A stretch of DNA of 64,000 bases. Source: a bacterium. GTDB lineage: Bacteria > Spirochaetota > Leptospiria > Leptospirales > Leptonemataceae. Positions 1-9,392 of the stretch are shown piece by piece. The notes beneath the pieces are model-generated. The model was not told where the DNA came from. It was given only the letters and a program-made list of their open reading frames with translations, and made no database searches. The DNA lies in the NCBI GenBank assembly GCA_024742665.1, contig JANSYA010000002.1:186001-250000 (forward strand), given 5' to 3'. Each line of letters begins with the position of its first letter. Position 1 is the first letter of the stretch. Position numbers and translations under genes: made by a program.

Positions 1-772
1 TCACGCGATCGCTGACGACCGTTTCGGGCGCGTAATCGGCGTGCAGCGAACGGTCGGCGACGTAGCAGGTGGATACGTGCAGATATTTTTTACACTGCGT
101 TGTTTCGGTAAAATCCAGGACATGACGCGTAGCGGTCGCGTTTGCGTTTAGACTCAAATCCAGCGGCGGATTAAACTCTACGTTACCGGCGGTATTGAAC
201 ACGGCGTCGGCGTTTTCTCGAATGGTTTTGACGTCTTCGTCAGACATGCCCAGATTCGGACGCGACGCATCGCCCTCCATCACCTGGACTTTTTCCGCGG
301 CCAGCCGACGGAACTCTTCGACGTCGTCGGCTTCCGTAAATACGGGCGACTCCAGCACTTCGCGCTGCAGGCGATCTTCGCCGGTGCGACCGTGGGTCGG
401 GCGAATCAAAACGTAGACGCGCTCCAGCTGCGGCACGTATTTGAGAAACATATAGAGCATTACGCGGCCCAGAAAACCCGTGCCGCCGATAATAAAAATC
501 TTTTTGCCCGAAAGAGATTTGCGAACGCTAAAGGCTCCGGCGACCGCGTCAGCGATCCGGCTCTCGCTTGCGGCTTGCGCCGGCGTCCGCGTTCCGCCGA
601 CATTCGCAATCGAAGGACTTCCGGAATCCGCACCGGCGCCGGCCGCGCTTTCGCGCTCCGCGAGATAGCCGCGCAGCTCTTCGATCGACATATCGTCGAG
701 AGACTTCGCGCCGCCTTTGTTTTGCGAATCGCCCTTCGCCGCCTGGGAATTGGTTTTCTTTTTACTGGCCAT
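1..772 (-). CDS. Fatty acyl-CoA reductase-like NAD(P)-binding protein (3' end outside window)
   Basis: The minus-strand reading frame starts at an ATG at 772 and runs off the window edge, so only about 257 residues are visible. The first ~85 residues are a low-complexity Ala/Ser/Lys-rich extension. A Rossmann fold follows, beginning KIFIIGGTGFLGR, with 'VYVLIRP', 'EGDASRPNLGMS' and 'HVSTCYV'. These are the hallmarks of the NAD_binding_4 (male-sterility/FAR) family, which reduces fatty acyl-CoA or acyl-ACP thioesters to aldehyde or alcohol. The C-terminal domain is not visible. A HAD-IB phosphatase and a LarA-like protein lie just upstream on the same strand, and HAD-IB proteins often accompany such reductases. 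Substrate is unknown; an extended SDR epimerase is the alternative. Confidence 0.75.
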   Translation of the reverse strand, partial: MASKKKTNSQAAKGDSQNKGGAKSLDDMSIEELRGYLAERESAAGAGADSGSPSIANVGGTRTPAQAASESRIADAVAGAFSVRKSLSGKKIFIIGGTGFLGRVMLYMFLKYVPQLERVYVLIRPTHGRTGEDRLQREVLESPVFTEADDVEEFRRLAAEKVQVMEGDASRPNLGMSDEDVKTIRENADAVFNTAGNVEFNPPLDLSLNANATATRHVLDFTETTQCKKYLHVSTCYVADRSLHADYAPETVVSDRV

Positions 773-840
773 AGTATTTCTCGAAATTTGCCGCTCGCAT
801 CATCGCATCGCTGCGCAACGAGCCGCGTCTGATTGAGGCT

Positions 841-2532
841 TCAAATGCAGCGCGTCATTACCACCGGCGGCTGCTTCAGCAGCGTAATCTGCGGTTTTTC
901 GGGACCGTCCGGCTTCGCCATCGCCAGGGCTTCTTGCAGGCTCGCCGCGTTTTCCCAACCCATGCGTTCGGGCACGTGGGGGTGCTCCGCTCCGACGGCG
1001 ATCACACGGCCCATCTTGCGGCGGCCCGACTCGCCCCAGTACCACATGTACAGCGGATGCACGCCGTGATAGCCGTAGCCTTTTTGATATTCTTTGATGT
1101 ATTCCGGATTGGTCGCGAATTCGACTTCGAATTTCTTCTGAAGCTCGCGGCCATCGATCGTTTCGGGCAAACAGCGGTGAAAGAATTCGCCGTAGCTCGG
1201 ATGAAAGCGCGTGTCGAATTCGTCGCGACAGGGATGAAAGACAATCAGCGTGCCGCCGTCTTTCAAGAGCGGCACTCCGCCTTCGTACAGATGATAGAGA
1301 TAGCCGAGGGCCATCACCTGGACCAGCAGCGGATTCATGATGCTGTTCACGCTATAGGGGCTCGTAAAGGGCACGCCCAGCATTAAGATATCGGCCTGGC
1401 CTTTCACGTTCACGACGTACTGGCGGCGGCTGACCCGCAAAATCTTATTGTGGACCGCGTCGACTTCGCCGGCGTGCGCCGCGATGCATTCGTACGGAGC
1501 GGGGACGCCGTGTAAGATCCGGCGTTTGACCGGCGGCGACAGACGCCCCAGCGCCGCGCGGGTCGCTTTGAGCAAACCGCGTTCAATGGCTGTATAGGTG
1601 TCTTCGTTGCGCGCCAGAAATTCCAGCGGCGGAGCGAAGGTATGATTGTTCAGCGCGGTTTCAACGTGAAAGACTTTGACTTTTTCTTCGATGATCTGAT
1701 TGACTCGCGCGTTCGAATCGACGAGGGCCGAACGTTTCGGATCCATGTACGAATTCGAGGCGACGATCACTTCAGGATCGTGGTGCTCGCGCAGAGTCCG
1801 GTAGCCGGCCAGACCCGTGGCGACGGACTTGCTGCCGCCGTTCATCGGAACAAAGTTAATATTGGCGTAGATTATGAGATCGCTCTCGGCCGCGCGGCGG
1901 TTGATCTCGACGACTTCGCCGTTTTCCGTATGGCCCATCCACTTCATGCCGGCTTTCGTTTCGCCGTCATGATTATAGAGCTGATCGGGATGCAGGCGAT
2001 CGTAGAGCGCATTGCCGGTCATGCGGCGCACTTCGCGCGGAGTCATGCGGCGATGAAAGGCCGTGGCGATGATCACATGAAAGTCTTCCACTCCCGCCGC
2101 GTCGAGCATTTCGATGATCGCTTCGAGCATTAACTGGCGCAGGTCGGGTTTGACCATCGCCGGCAGCGGCACGGAAATATCGTCGACCGCGATCGTGACT
2201 TTCATGCCTTTCTTGAGCAGCTTCGGCAGAGGCTCCATACCTTCGGGATGATTCAGAGCGTAACGAATGGCGGCCGGCACATCCCGCAGACCGCGCATGG
2301 GTTCGCGGGAATAGATCACGCGCGTGCCAGGCGGCAGGTCCAATTCAATCAGATCTTCGCCGCTCCAGATGACGCGCTTCGCCGAATCTTCGTCGGTGTA
2401 GACGACTTCCGGATCTTCTTCGCCGTCGCCCGGCACGTATTCGCTTTTCGGAAAGTGGTCGCGAATTCGCTCTTTGACTTTTTCGACGTGCTCGGAGGGA
2501 TCGGAAACAATTTCAGGCAGGGATGAACTCAT
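841..2532 (-). CDS. LarA-like (DUF2088) protein, lactate-racemase family
   Basis: 563 residues, cytoplasmic, no signal peptide or membrane helix. Residues ~105-260 match the N-terminal domain of the LarA/DUF2088 family, whose founding member is the nickel-pincer lactate racemase. Visible motifs are 'VDDIS.PLP' (~116-124), 'FHRRMT' (159-164), 'NHDG' (187-190), and GGSK (232-235) followed by HH (250-251). The Lys of GGxK and the later His look like the cofactor-anchoring Lys and a metal-ligand His of LarA, but the His expected ~10 residues before that Lys is absent. Racemisation may therefore not be the reaction. The protein is about 130 residues longer than typical LarA. It sits 68 bp upstream of the acyl-CoA reductase-like gene, probably in one operon. 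Function is inferred from family only. Confidence 0.75.
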   Translation of the reverse strand: MSSSLPEIVSDPSEHVEKVKERIRDHFPKSEYVPGDGEEDPEVVYTDEDSAKRVIWSGEDLIELDLPPGTRVIYSREPMRGLRDVPAAIRYALNHPEGMEPLPKLLKKGMKVTIAVDDISVPLPAMVKPDLRQLMLEAIIEMLDAAGVEDFHVIIATAFHRRMTPREVRRMTGNALYDRLHPDQLYNHDGETKAGMKWMGHTENGEVVEINRRAAESDLIIYANINFVPMNGGSKSVATGLAGYRTLREHHDPEVIVASNSYMDPKRSALVDSNARVNQIIEEKVKVFHVETALNNHTFAPPLEFLARNEDTYTAIERGLLKATRAALGRLSPPVKRRILHGVPAPYECIAAHAGEVDAVHNKILRVSRRQYVVNVKGQADILMLGVPFTSPYSVNSIMNPLLVQVMALGYLYHLYEGGVPLLKDGGTLIVFHPCRDEFDTRFHPSYGEFFHRCLPETIDGRELQKKFEVEFATNPEYIKEYQKGYGYHGVHPLYMWYWGESGRRKMGRVIAVGAEHPHVPERMGWENAASLQEALAMAKPDGPEKPQITLLKQPPVVMTRCI

Positions 2533-2663
2533 AGTATATATTCCAGTTGAAAGACCGTCCGCAATTCGGCTGCGGAATTATAGCCGGACCCGATCGCCGG
2601 CCCGTCGCGTTCGTTCGCCTTCGGGCGCCTCAAATCGGAGGCGTCCGCTTGCCTTCGCGCGGT

Positions 2664-3344
2664 TCACGCGAAGTGCAGCACCGGCCAGGCGCGTTCGCCT
2701 GCGATCTTCGCGAGTTCGTCGCCGGGATTCACCACGGCCGGAAAGCCGACGGTCTCAAGCATCGGCAGGTCCGCGCGGGAATCGCCGAAGGCATAGGAAC
2801 GCGAAAGATCGATATTGTGCTGACGCGCGAAACGTTCGACCGCGGTCTTCTTTTCGTTGCCCGCCAGAATCGGCGGGATCAGCTTACCGGTCGCTTTGTC
2901 GCCGGAAAACTCCAGCCGGTTCGCGATGACGTAGTCGATGCCGACTTCTTTCGCGAAGGGCTCCATGATCATGTCGAGAGCGCCGGAGACGATCACCTGA
3001 GTCAGGCCCATGTCGCGCGCCTTGCGAACCCGCTTGCGCGCTTCGCGATACATATTCGGCAGAAAGGCTTTCTCGGCGGCTTCACGCCCCATCAGACGCA
3101 GGCGTTCGTGGGGCATGCCTTTGTAGTTCGCATAAAATAACCGGTTAAATAATCCACGGTTGGTCAGCTCCGCGGCGGCGTAGACCGGAGCGAGCATGGC
3201 GGCGCGCGTCAGGCGACGCATGCGTTCCGTCAATTTCGGCAGGCGCATTGCGTAGTACAGATACGCGGTAATGACGTTCGAGTTTACGAGGGTGCCATCC
3301 ACGTCATAGAAGACCGCGGCGCGACGATTTCCATCTTGCGACAT
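2664..3344 (-). CDS. HAD-IB family phosphatase (SerB-like)
   Basis: 226 residues from the ATG at 3344; an in-frame start at 3434 would add 30 residues with no family similarity. Motif I is YDVDGTLV (Asp14 nucleophile, Asp16 acid/base), motif II is the Ser of 'IVSGA', and motif IV is 'FGDSRADLPML'. This is the full catalytic set of haloacid-dehalogenase subfamily IB, which includes phosphoserine phosphatase and lipid-metabolism phosphatases. The helical cap lies between motifs I and II. The gene is the first of three on this strand, followed by the LarA-like and reductase-like genes. A role in lipid or phospho-alcohol metabolism is inferred from that context; serine biosynthesis is possible but not supported by neighbours. 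Confidence 0.85.
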   Translation of the reverse strand: MSQDGNRRAAVFYDVDGTLVNSNVITAYLYYAMRLPKLTERMRRLTRAAMLAPVYAAAELTNRGLFNRLFYANYKGMPHERLRLMGREAAEKAFLPNMYREARKRVRKARDMGLTQVIVSGALDMIMEPFAKEVGIDYVIANRLEFSGDKATGKLIPPILAGNEKKTAVERFARQHNIDLSRSYAFGDSRADLPMLETVGFPAVVNPGDELAKIAGERAWPVLHFA

Positions 3345-3504
3345 AGTGACAGTCAGTCTCGAAGTCGAAAGATGGGGGTCAAGTAGAAAGGCGGCGGCAA
3401 AACGATTTGCTGTCGAAACCGAAACGCCGTTCAACAGGGATTACGCGCCGTCAGCGAATGAAAGCATGTTCAAAGCGAGGCTGGCGGTCCCGGCTGCCGC
3501 CAGC

Positions 3505-5373
3505 TCAGCGCTGGCAGCGATCGAGATAAACCCGCGCCGGATTGTCGCCTTCGTTGGCATTCACGATCTCTTCAAAGACACGGCCGGCGTCGCCGAATTT
3601 GCCTTCCTGAAACAGATGCACCGCTTCGTCGAATTTTTCGCGGGTCTGGCTCTTCAGTTCGCGCACTTCTTCCAGATCGCTGTTATAAATCTCGTAGACT
3701 TTGATCAGACCTTTTTTGCCTTTTACGCGCACGCGACCGAGGTGCCGAATTAGAATCCGATCGCGGCCGCCGTTCAGCTGATTCACGGCGTGTTCGGAAA
3801 TCAGAATGCCCGTGCCGAAGTTTTTGGTCAGGCCTTCCAGACGCGACGCGAGATTCACCGCGTCCGAGATCACCGTGCTTTCCATGCGACGCTCTTCGCC
3901 GATAGTGCCGAGCATCAGATTCCCGGTGTGCAGACCGACGCCGATTCGAACCGGCGGAATATCCGTCATGACCCGGTTAAAATCTTGCAACTCCATCTGC
4001 ATGTGGATCGCGCCTTCAACCGCGTCCTCGACGGTGCCGGGGAAGAGCGCCATGATCGCATCGCCGATGAATTTATCGATGAAACCCTGGTGCTTGCGAA
4101 TCAAGGGACTGATACGCTGCAGATAGGCGTTCAGAAAATCGAAGTTCTCTTTCGGAGTCATCGACTCGGAGATCGTCGTAAACGAACGAATATCGGAAAA
4201 CAGCACGGTCATTTCCCGCTGCACCTGGTCGCCGAGTTTTACGTCGACGATGTTTTGCTGGCCCATGTGAAACAGGAACTCCTGCGGCACGAAACGTTCA
4301 TAAGCGCTGTTGAGGGCTTCCAGGTTCTGGGCGTACTCCCGAATCTCGGTAACCATTAAATTAAAACTGTTCGCGAGCACTCCCAGTTCGTCGCGGGAAC
4401 GCACGTCGATTTGCGTGCTGAAGTCGCGCTCGGCCACGCGCTCGGCGCCGGCCTGCAGCTTCTTGATCGGACGATTCAACATCTGCGCCATTAAGATCGA
4501 AATCAAAACCGCCAGGACAAAGACCACGACGACCGTGCCGATCGCGATCGTACGCAGATCCGCGATTCGATTCGCTTCACTCTTTACGTTGTAGTCCATG
4601 CCGAGGACCGCCATGATTTGGCCGTCCGTATCCAGAATCGGAACAAAACCCGAAATCACGACATCGCCCCACTGATCTTCGGTGAAATCTTTCTCGGCGA
4701 TCGCCTCGCCGGCGAACCCCATGTGCATCTCGGCGGTCACAGGCAGAGTAATATTACCGATCGGGTTGCCTTCATAATCATCGTCACCATCAAAGGCGCC
4801 GTCGCCATCCGCATCGACCGGCAGATAATCCGAATCCGCCAGGTAAATCAGATAGTTTTCGACCGGATGTCCGGGTACGGGCATGAGCATATAGATGTAC
4901 TCAAGCGTTGGCTGATCTTCTTCTTGTTGAATGATGTGCAAAGCCGGCACGTCGTGCAGCGGTCGCACGATTTCGCGCGAACCTTCGCGAATCTCTCGCA
5001 GCGATTGCACGACCCGCTTGAACTGCGGACCGGCCATTAACTTCGAAGAGAGCTCCGGCGGCAGAGATTCATACGAGCCGTCGTCTTCGGTTGCAGGCAA
5101 ATCGTCTTCGCCGTACACCGCGGCGCGCTGTTCGGGCGTCCCGGTAAAATCCGCGTTCTCGCGAACCATGTCGGCCAGATATTTAATATCCGCGCGCTGC
5201 TGCTCATCGAATAAATAGGAGCCCGTTCGGCCGATGTCCTTCAGCCGGTTGCCCATTTGCAGCAAAACGAGCTGACGGGCCTCCAGGTAGAAGTATACAA
5301 CCGTGGCGCCGGTGCTGATGACCGCCAGCAGGGAAAAGGCCAGACTGAGTTTTAGTGCAAAGGAAAAGCGCAT
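3505..5373 (-). CDS. Membrane-bound class III adenylate cyclase with periplasmic sensor and HAMP
   Basis: 622 residues. Transmembrane helix 1 spans ~7-30 and helix 2 ~274-298. Between them lies a ~240-residue periplasmic sensor carrying an EF-hand-like D-x-D-x-D-G-x-x-D loop (Asp187, 189, 191, 195). A HAMP linker covers ~299-352. The cyclase domain runs from ~385 to 565. Metal-binding Asp394 (FSDIR) and Asp438 (IGDA), adenine-specifying Lys434 and Asp504, and transition-state Asn507 and Arg511 are all present, so it should be active on ATP. The last ~60 residues look TPR-like and helical. It probably converts an extracytoplasmic, possibly calcium-dependent, signal into cAMP. A near-identical sensor without the cyclase is encoded at 7303-8223. 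Confidence 0.93.
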   Translation of the reverse strand: MRFSFALKLSLAFSLLAVISTGATVVYFYLEARQLVLLQMGNRLKDIGRTGSYLFDEQQRADIKYLADMVRENADFTGTPEQRAAVYGEDDLPATEDDGSYESLPPELSSKLMAGPQFKRVVQSLREIREGSREIVRPLHDVPALHIIQQEEDQPTLEYIYMLMPVPGHPVENYLIYLADSDYLPVDADGDGAFDGDDDYEGNPIGNITLPVTAEMHMGFAGEAIAEKDFTEDQWGDVVISGFVPILDTDGQIMAVLGMDYNVKSEANRIADLRTIAIGTVVVVFVLAVLISILMAQMLNRPIKKLQAGAERVAERDFSTQIDVRSRDELGVLANSFNLMVTEIREYAQNLEALNSAYERFVPQEFLFHMGQQNIVDVKLGDQVQREMTVLFSDIRSFTTISESMTPKENFDFLNAYLQRISPLIRKHQGFIDKFIGDAIMALFPGTVEDAVEGAIHMQMELQDFNRVMTDIPPVRIGVGLHTGNLMLGTIGEERRMESTVISDAVNLASRLEGLTKNFGTGILISEHAVNQLNGGRDRILIRHLGRVRVKGKKGLIKVYEIYNSDLEEVRELKSQTREKFDEAVHLFQEGKFGDAGRVFEEIVNANEGDNPARVYLDRCQR

Positions 5374-5527
5374 GTGAATTCTTTAGCTCTTGGACGGAGT
5401 TTTTTTAGGTCCGAAGCCAGACTAACTCACGCTTTGATCACATCGCAATTGTTTTTTGAAAATTCGAAAAAACCCGAACTCAGCCTTATGTCGTGCAGGA
5501 AAAAACGCCAGCAGCAGGACGTCGGCT

Positions 5528-7048
5528 TTAAGGAGTCGAAACCAAAGGGGATTCCTGGAGCAAAATCCTGTATCCCACGCGATTGACGCGGCCCGCCCCC
5601 TGCCGGACGACCACGAATACGTCGCCGGAGGAATCGATCAGCGTGGATTCGTGCGCCGTTTTCCCGTTTAAATCCGCGTCGGAGTTGCGAACTTCGATCG
5701 AACCGTCTTTCTTACGAATGTAAATTGTTAAAAAGAGGTCCGCCGGATCCGCTCCCTCGACCTGAACCTGCACCGGCAGATTATAGCCCGCGTCAAACTG
5801 ATACAAACCCGCTTCAGCGACCTGGATAGCGTGATCCGCCGGTCGATCATTGCTTAATTTGTACGCGTTCAAAACGGATGTGCGTACGCTATACGGAATC
5901 ACGCCCTCGCCGTTTTCCAGGCCAGGCTGAATAATGATTTGATACTCACCGGCGAAAGGCAACACCACGAATTCTCGCCCGGGCACCTTTCCCGTATCGA
6001 AATCAGCGCGATACTCGAAAGGCCCCTTGACCAATAACATCAGGTCGCCGGACTCACCGCGCACGTCGATGAGCAGCGGCCGACCTTCGGTTACGGTAAC
6101 TCGATGAAACATACGCGGATTCTCGCGATCCAGGCGCGCCTGGATTTTTCGGTCGGGGGCGAAGTCTTCGCCGGGCACCACCGGTAAATGCGCGATCGAG
6201 CGCAGCGGCTTTAGATCATCGCCCGTGGAATTATCCGGCGATTTTTGTTCCACGACCGCTTTCGAATCCGCCGGCTGCTCCGCGCGCATGGCGACGCGAT
6301 AGGTCGACTCGTCGTCCGGCGATCGTCCGGCAAGACGTCGACGGACTTCCAGATAGTAGCGACCCGCGGGCAGATCTTTCAGCAGAATGCGTTCGCCGGC
6401 CGCTTCGCTTTGATCGACTTCGTCGCGCACCAGAATGCGCCCGTCCGGCAGCGAAAGCACGAGCATTAGATTCGTGTCGGCGCTGCGCACGTCGAGCTGC
6501 ATGGCTTCGCCCTGGCGATGATCGAATTTATAGAAGGCGGCGGGTTCGCCCGCGCTGAGCAAACCGGCGCTGCTTTTGCCCGGAGGGAGTTCGCGCGCTT
6601 CGACGGATGTCAGAGATAAACTCAGGCGCATCTTTACGGCCGACTGGTTCAGCTGATACAAACGCACGCTGTAATCGCGACCGCCGCGCAAAACCAGAGC
6701 TTCGCGATTATAATCCCCTTCCAGATCCTGGTCAAAGCTGCGCTCGGCGAAGTACAGCCCGAGATCGGGTTCCACTCCAGGCCGGGCGGGAGCGCGCCCC
6801 TGCACCGTAAAATAAAACAAACCCTGCTCGTTCGCGAGCTCAATGCGCAGCGTGCCCTGGGGTTCGCGTACGGTCAACGCCGCCGCCTTGCGTTCTCCCG
6901 GAGCGATCGCGCCCAGGTCGGCGTCCTCGACGACATCGGCTCGCAGCCCGGCGGTCGCGCCGAGAAAAACGATGGCGCAACTTGCAAAGCATGACGCAAG
7001 CGGCGGCATGCGCAGGGCAGACGGATTGCTCCGCGCGATACTTTCCAT
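5528..7048 (-). CDS. Secreted protein with PPC-like beta-sandwich repeats
   Basis: 506 residues from the ATG at 7048. The frame is open further upstream to 7258, but that stretch lacks protein character and would bury the signal peptide. A hydrophobic signal segment (~16-34) ends at 'LRA', predicting cleavage before DVVED. The body contains about four repeats of the bacterial pre-peptidase C-terminal type: 'FYKFDHRQGEAMQLDVRS', then 'DTNLMLVLSLPDG', then 'LPAGRYYLEVRR'. PPC domains are secreted beta-sandwiches. No protease or other catalytic domain is fused, so this is probably a periplasmic or surface binding protein. It lies between the cyclase gene and the cyclase-sensor paralogue on the same strand, making a shared signalling role plausible but unproven. 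Confidence 0.7.
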   Translation of the reverse strand: MESIARSNPSALRMPPLASCFASCAIVFLGATAGLRADVVEDADLGAIAPGERKAAALTVREPQGTLRIELANEQGLFYFTVQGRAPARPGVEPDLGLYFAERSFDQDLEGDYNREALVLRGGRDYSVRLYQLNQSAVKMRLSLSLTSVEARELPPGKSSAGLLSAGEPAAFYKFDHRQGEAMQLDVRSADTNLMLVLSLPDGRILVRDEVDQSEAAGERILLKDLPAGRYYLEVRRRLAGRSPDDESTYRVAMRAEQPADSKAVVEQKSPDNSTGDDLKPLRSIAHLPVVPGEDFAPDRKIQARLDRENPRMFHRVTVTEGRPLLIDVRGESGDLMLLVKGPFEYRADFDTGKVPGREFVVLPFAGEYQIIIQPGLENGEGVIPYSVRTSVLNAYKLSNDRPADHAIQVAEAGLYQFDAGYNLPVQVQVEGADPADLFLTIYIRKKDGSIEVRNSDADLNGKTAHESTLIDSSGDVFVVVRQGAGRVNRVGYRILLQESPLVSTP

Positions 7049-7302
7049 GGTACGTGCTTGCCGTTCCTGGACTTCGCCGCCTGAAATTAAATCAGGGCGA
7101 TTGGAATGAATGCGGGTGGGGAACATTGTTCGTGGATTCGCCGGGAAGTTCGGAATGACTTCCGAAGGAGGCGTCAGAACTGTGCTGTGGGCAAAGAGTG
7201 CCTGGCGCACGAAGTTCCGGCAAGCATTAAATCGGTGCGAGCGGCGCTGCCGGTGCAAGATTTGTGTGAGGGATTTTTAACAGTTTCGTGACTCTGGCTT
7301 GC

Positions 7303-8223
7303 TTATACAGAGCGAGAGGATTTTCGCGCCGCAAAAGCGGTCACAAGTACGCAGAGAGCAATGACCACCAGCGTCAGACCCACCATACCGATGATCACCA
7401 TGTTGCGCGCTTCGGCGATTTGCTTCGCCGCCGACCGCGCGTTGTAGTCCAGTCCCAGGACAGCCAGCACGCTGCCGTCGGAATCGAGAATCGGAATGAA
7501 CGCCGACACCACGACATCGCCCCACATATCTTCGCTAAGCTCCTGTTCGGCGATCGCGGCGCCGGAAAATCCCAGGTGCATTTCATCCGTAATTGGCAGC
7601 GTAATATTGCCGATCGGATTGCCTTCGTAATCATTGTAGGCGTCGAATTCGCCGTCGCCGTTTTCGTCGACGGGCAGATAGTCCAGATCGACCAGATAGC
7701 TCAGGAACTTTTCGACCGGCTGCGACCCCACCCGGGCCAGAACATAAATGTATTCAAGCTCCAGTTCGCCCGGCTTGATTTCGCCGCGCTCCCGGGCTTC
7801 TTCCCGGTAATAGCGCTGTTCCAATCCGCCGGGGCCCGGACGAATCTCGCGCAGGCGATCGATGAGGTACTGAAATTCGCGGCCCGCCATCAGTTTCGCG
7901 GAAAGAGATTCAGGCAGCGCGGGCACATAGCCGTCATCATCGGTCGCCGCTTTTCCGTCGGGGCCGTACACCGCTTCGACTTTTTCCGGATCGTCTTCGA
8001 ATTCTTGATTCGCTTCGAATGTCTCAACCAGATATTTCAGATGCGCGCGGGCCTGCTCGTCGCGAAAGAGCGGCGCCTGCGCGACTTCTCGCATCTGCTG
8101 GTCCAGCTGCGCGAAGACCCGGTCGCGAGTCTCATTATAGTACCCGTAGCCTTCGACGCCCGCGCCGGCCAGGACCACGACGCCGAGCATCGCCACTAAT
8201 AATCGCAAAGGGAAAGCTTGCAT
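7303..8223 (-). CDS. Stand-alone paralogue of the adenylate cyclase sensor domain (no output domain)
   Basis: 306 residues. A transmembrane helix at ~5-28, a periplasmic domain, and a second helix at ~274-298 are followed by only 'RKSSRSV' and a stop. It aligns along its full length with residues 1-300 of the cyclase encoded at 3505-5373. Shared blocks include 'KLMAG..F', 'LEYIY', 'NPIGNITLP', 'AIAE....ED.WGDVV' and 'AVLG.DYN'. The EF-hand-like loop is kept as Asp186, Asn188, Asp190, Asp194. HAMP and cyclase domains are absent, and no frameshifted remnant is visible downstream. It is either a truncated duplicate that has stayed intact or a genuine sensor subunit that dimerises with or competes against the cyclase. 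The start has no strong Shine-Dalgarno. Confidence 0.85.
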   Translation of the reverse strand: MQAFPLRLLVAMLGVVVLAGAGVEGYGYYNETRDRVFAQLDQQMREVAQAPLFRDEQARAHLKYLVETFEANQEFEDDPEKVEAVYGPDGKAATDDDGYVPALPESLSAKLMAGREFQYLIDRLREIRPGPGGLEQRYYREEARERGEIKPGELELEYIYVLARVGSQPVEKFLSYLVDLDYLPVDENGDGEFDAYNDYEGNPIGNITLPITDEMHLGFSGAAIAEQELSEDMWGDVVVSAFIPILDSDGSVLAVLGLDYNARSAAKQIAEARNMVIIGMVGLTLVVIALCVLVTAFAARKSSRSV

Positions 8224-8281
8224 GAAAGACGGCCTCGGCTATGAATTCACGAAAAAATTCACGAAAAATTCGAGAACGGAT

Positions 8282-9286
8282 TCATATGCCTTCGCGCTTC
8301 AGCTCGCGAGACATCAGCTCTTTGGTCACCTGCATGGCGTCTTTGTTTTCGTACAGCAAACGATACATCTCGGTGGTGATCGCCATCTCGACGCCCAGCT
8401 TCTGGCTCAATTTGTACGCCGACTCGGTCGTATAGACGCCTTCCACGACCTGATTCATTTCGTCGAGGGCCTGTTTCAAACTTTTGCCCTGGCCGAGTTT
8501 CATGCCCACGGTCCGATTGCGACTGAGATCGCCGGTGCAGGTCAAGACGAGATCGCCCATGCCGGCGAGTCCCAGAAAGGTCAGCGGATCGGCGCCCTTC
8601 GCCTTGCCCATCCGCGTGATTTCGGTCAGCCCGCGCGTGATCAAAGCCGCCCGGGTATTCAAACCGAAGCCCAGGCCGTCCGCGACGCCGGCCGCGATGG
8701 CGATAACGTTTTTCAGAGCGCCGCCGACTTCCACGCCGATCACGTCGGAGGTCCAGTAGGTGCGAAAATAGTCCGTGTAAAATGCGTTCTGAACTTTCTG
8801 AGCGGTATTCTGATTGTGCGAAGCGATGCTGACCATCGTCGGAATCCGCTGAATCATTTCTTTCGCGAAGCTCGGTCCCGATAGATAGCTGAGCTGGCCC
8901 GGGTCGTGGCTTTCGGGCAGCTCCTCTTCGATGATTTCCGAAACGATGCGGAGCGTACCTTCTTCAATACCTTTGGCCGCCGACACGATCGGCGCCTTAC
9001 CGGGCATCAGCCGGCCGTACTCTTTGATCACTCCGCCGATCTGCTGGGCGGGGATCGCCAGGACGACCATCTCGGCTCCGCTCAGAATCGCTTCGACGTC
9101 GGTGCCGGCTTTTAGATTGGCCGGCAGCTGCAGGTCCGGAAGATAGCGGGCATTGACGTGCTGCGCGTTGATCGACTCGGCCAGGGAGTCGTGACGAGTC
9201 CAGATCGTGACGTCGAAATCTTTGGTCGCCAGAATCGACGCCAGCGCCGTACCAAAACTACCTGAACCGAGAACCGCAACTTTCAT
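8282..9286 (-). CDS. gpsA: NAD(P)H-dependent glycerol-3-phosphate dehydrogenase
   Basis: 334 residues from the ATG at 9286, which begins [16 protein letters not shown] exactly as the family does; the upstream in-frame extension to 9451 is not coding. The GxGxxG dinucleotide site spans residues 7-12. 'SAAKGIE' carries the catalytic Lys, and '[12 protein letters not shown]' and 'RNRTVG' are conserved substrate-side motifs. The enzyme reduces dihydroxyacetone phosphate to sn-glycerol-3-phosphate, the backbone of phospholipids. Length matches the family. It is transcribed divergently from the gene at 9393, which begins 107 bp away. A PlsC-type acyltransferase elsewhere in the window would act downstream of it. 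Confidence 0.97.
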   Translation of the reverse strand: MKVAVLGSGSFGTALASILATKDFDVTIWTRHDSLAESINAQHVNARYLPDLQLPANLKAGTDVEAILSGAEMVVLAIPAQQIGGVIKEYGRLMPGKAPIVSAAKGIEEGTLRIVSEIIEEELPESHDPGQLSYLSGPSFAKEMIQRIPTMVSIASHNQNTAQKVQNAFYTDYFRTYWTSDVIGVEVGGALKNVIAIAAGVADGLGFGLNTRAALITRGLTEITRMGKAKGADPLTFLGLAGMGDLVLTCTGDLSRNRTVGMKLGQGKSLKQALDEMNQVVEGVYTTESAYKLSQKLGVEMAITTEMYRLLYENKDAMQVTKELMSRELKREGI

Positions 9287-9392
9287 GGCCGGAAACTGGA
9301 ATGGACCCCGGATCCTGGCAAACACTTTCCCGAATTCCGAAAAGCGTCGTGTTTGACTGGCCCTCCCACGCGCCTGTTCTAATTTTGTCGAT

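Noticed and set aside
2626..2643. CGCCTC/GAGGCG hairpin between the HAD and LarA-like genes as a terminator
   Set aside because: No T-run follows on either strand and the genes appear to form one unit.
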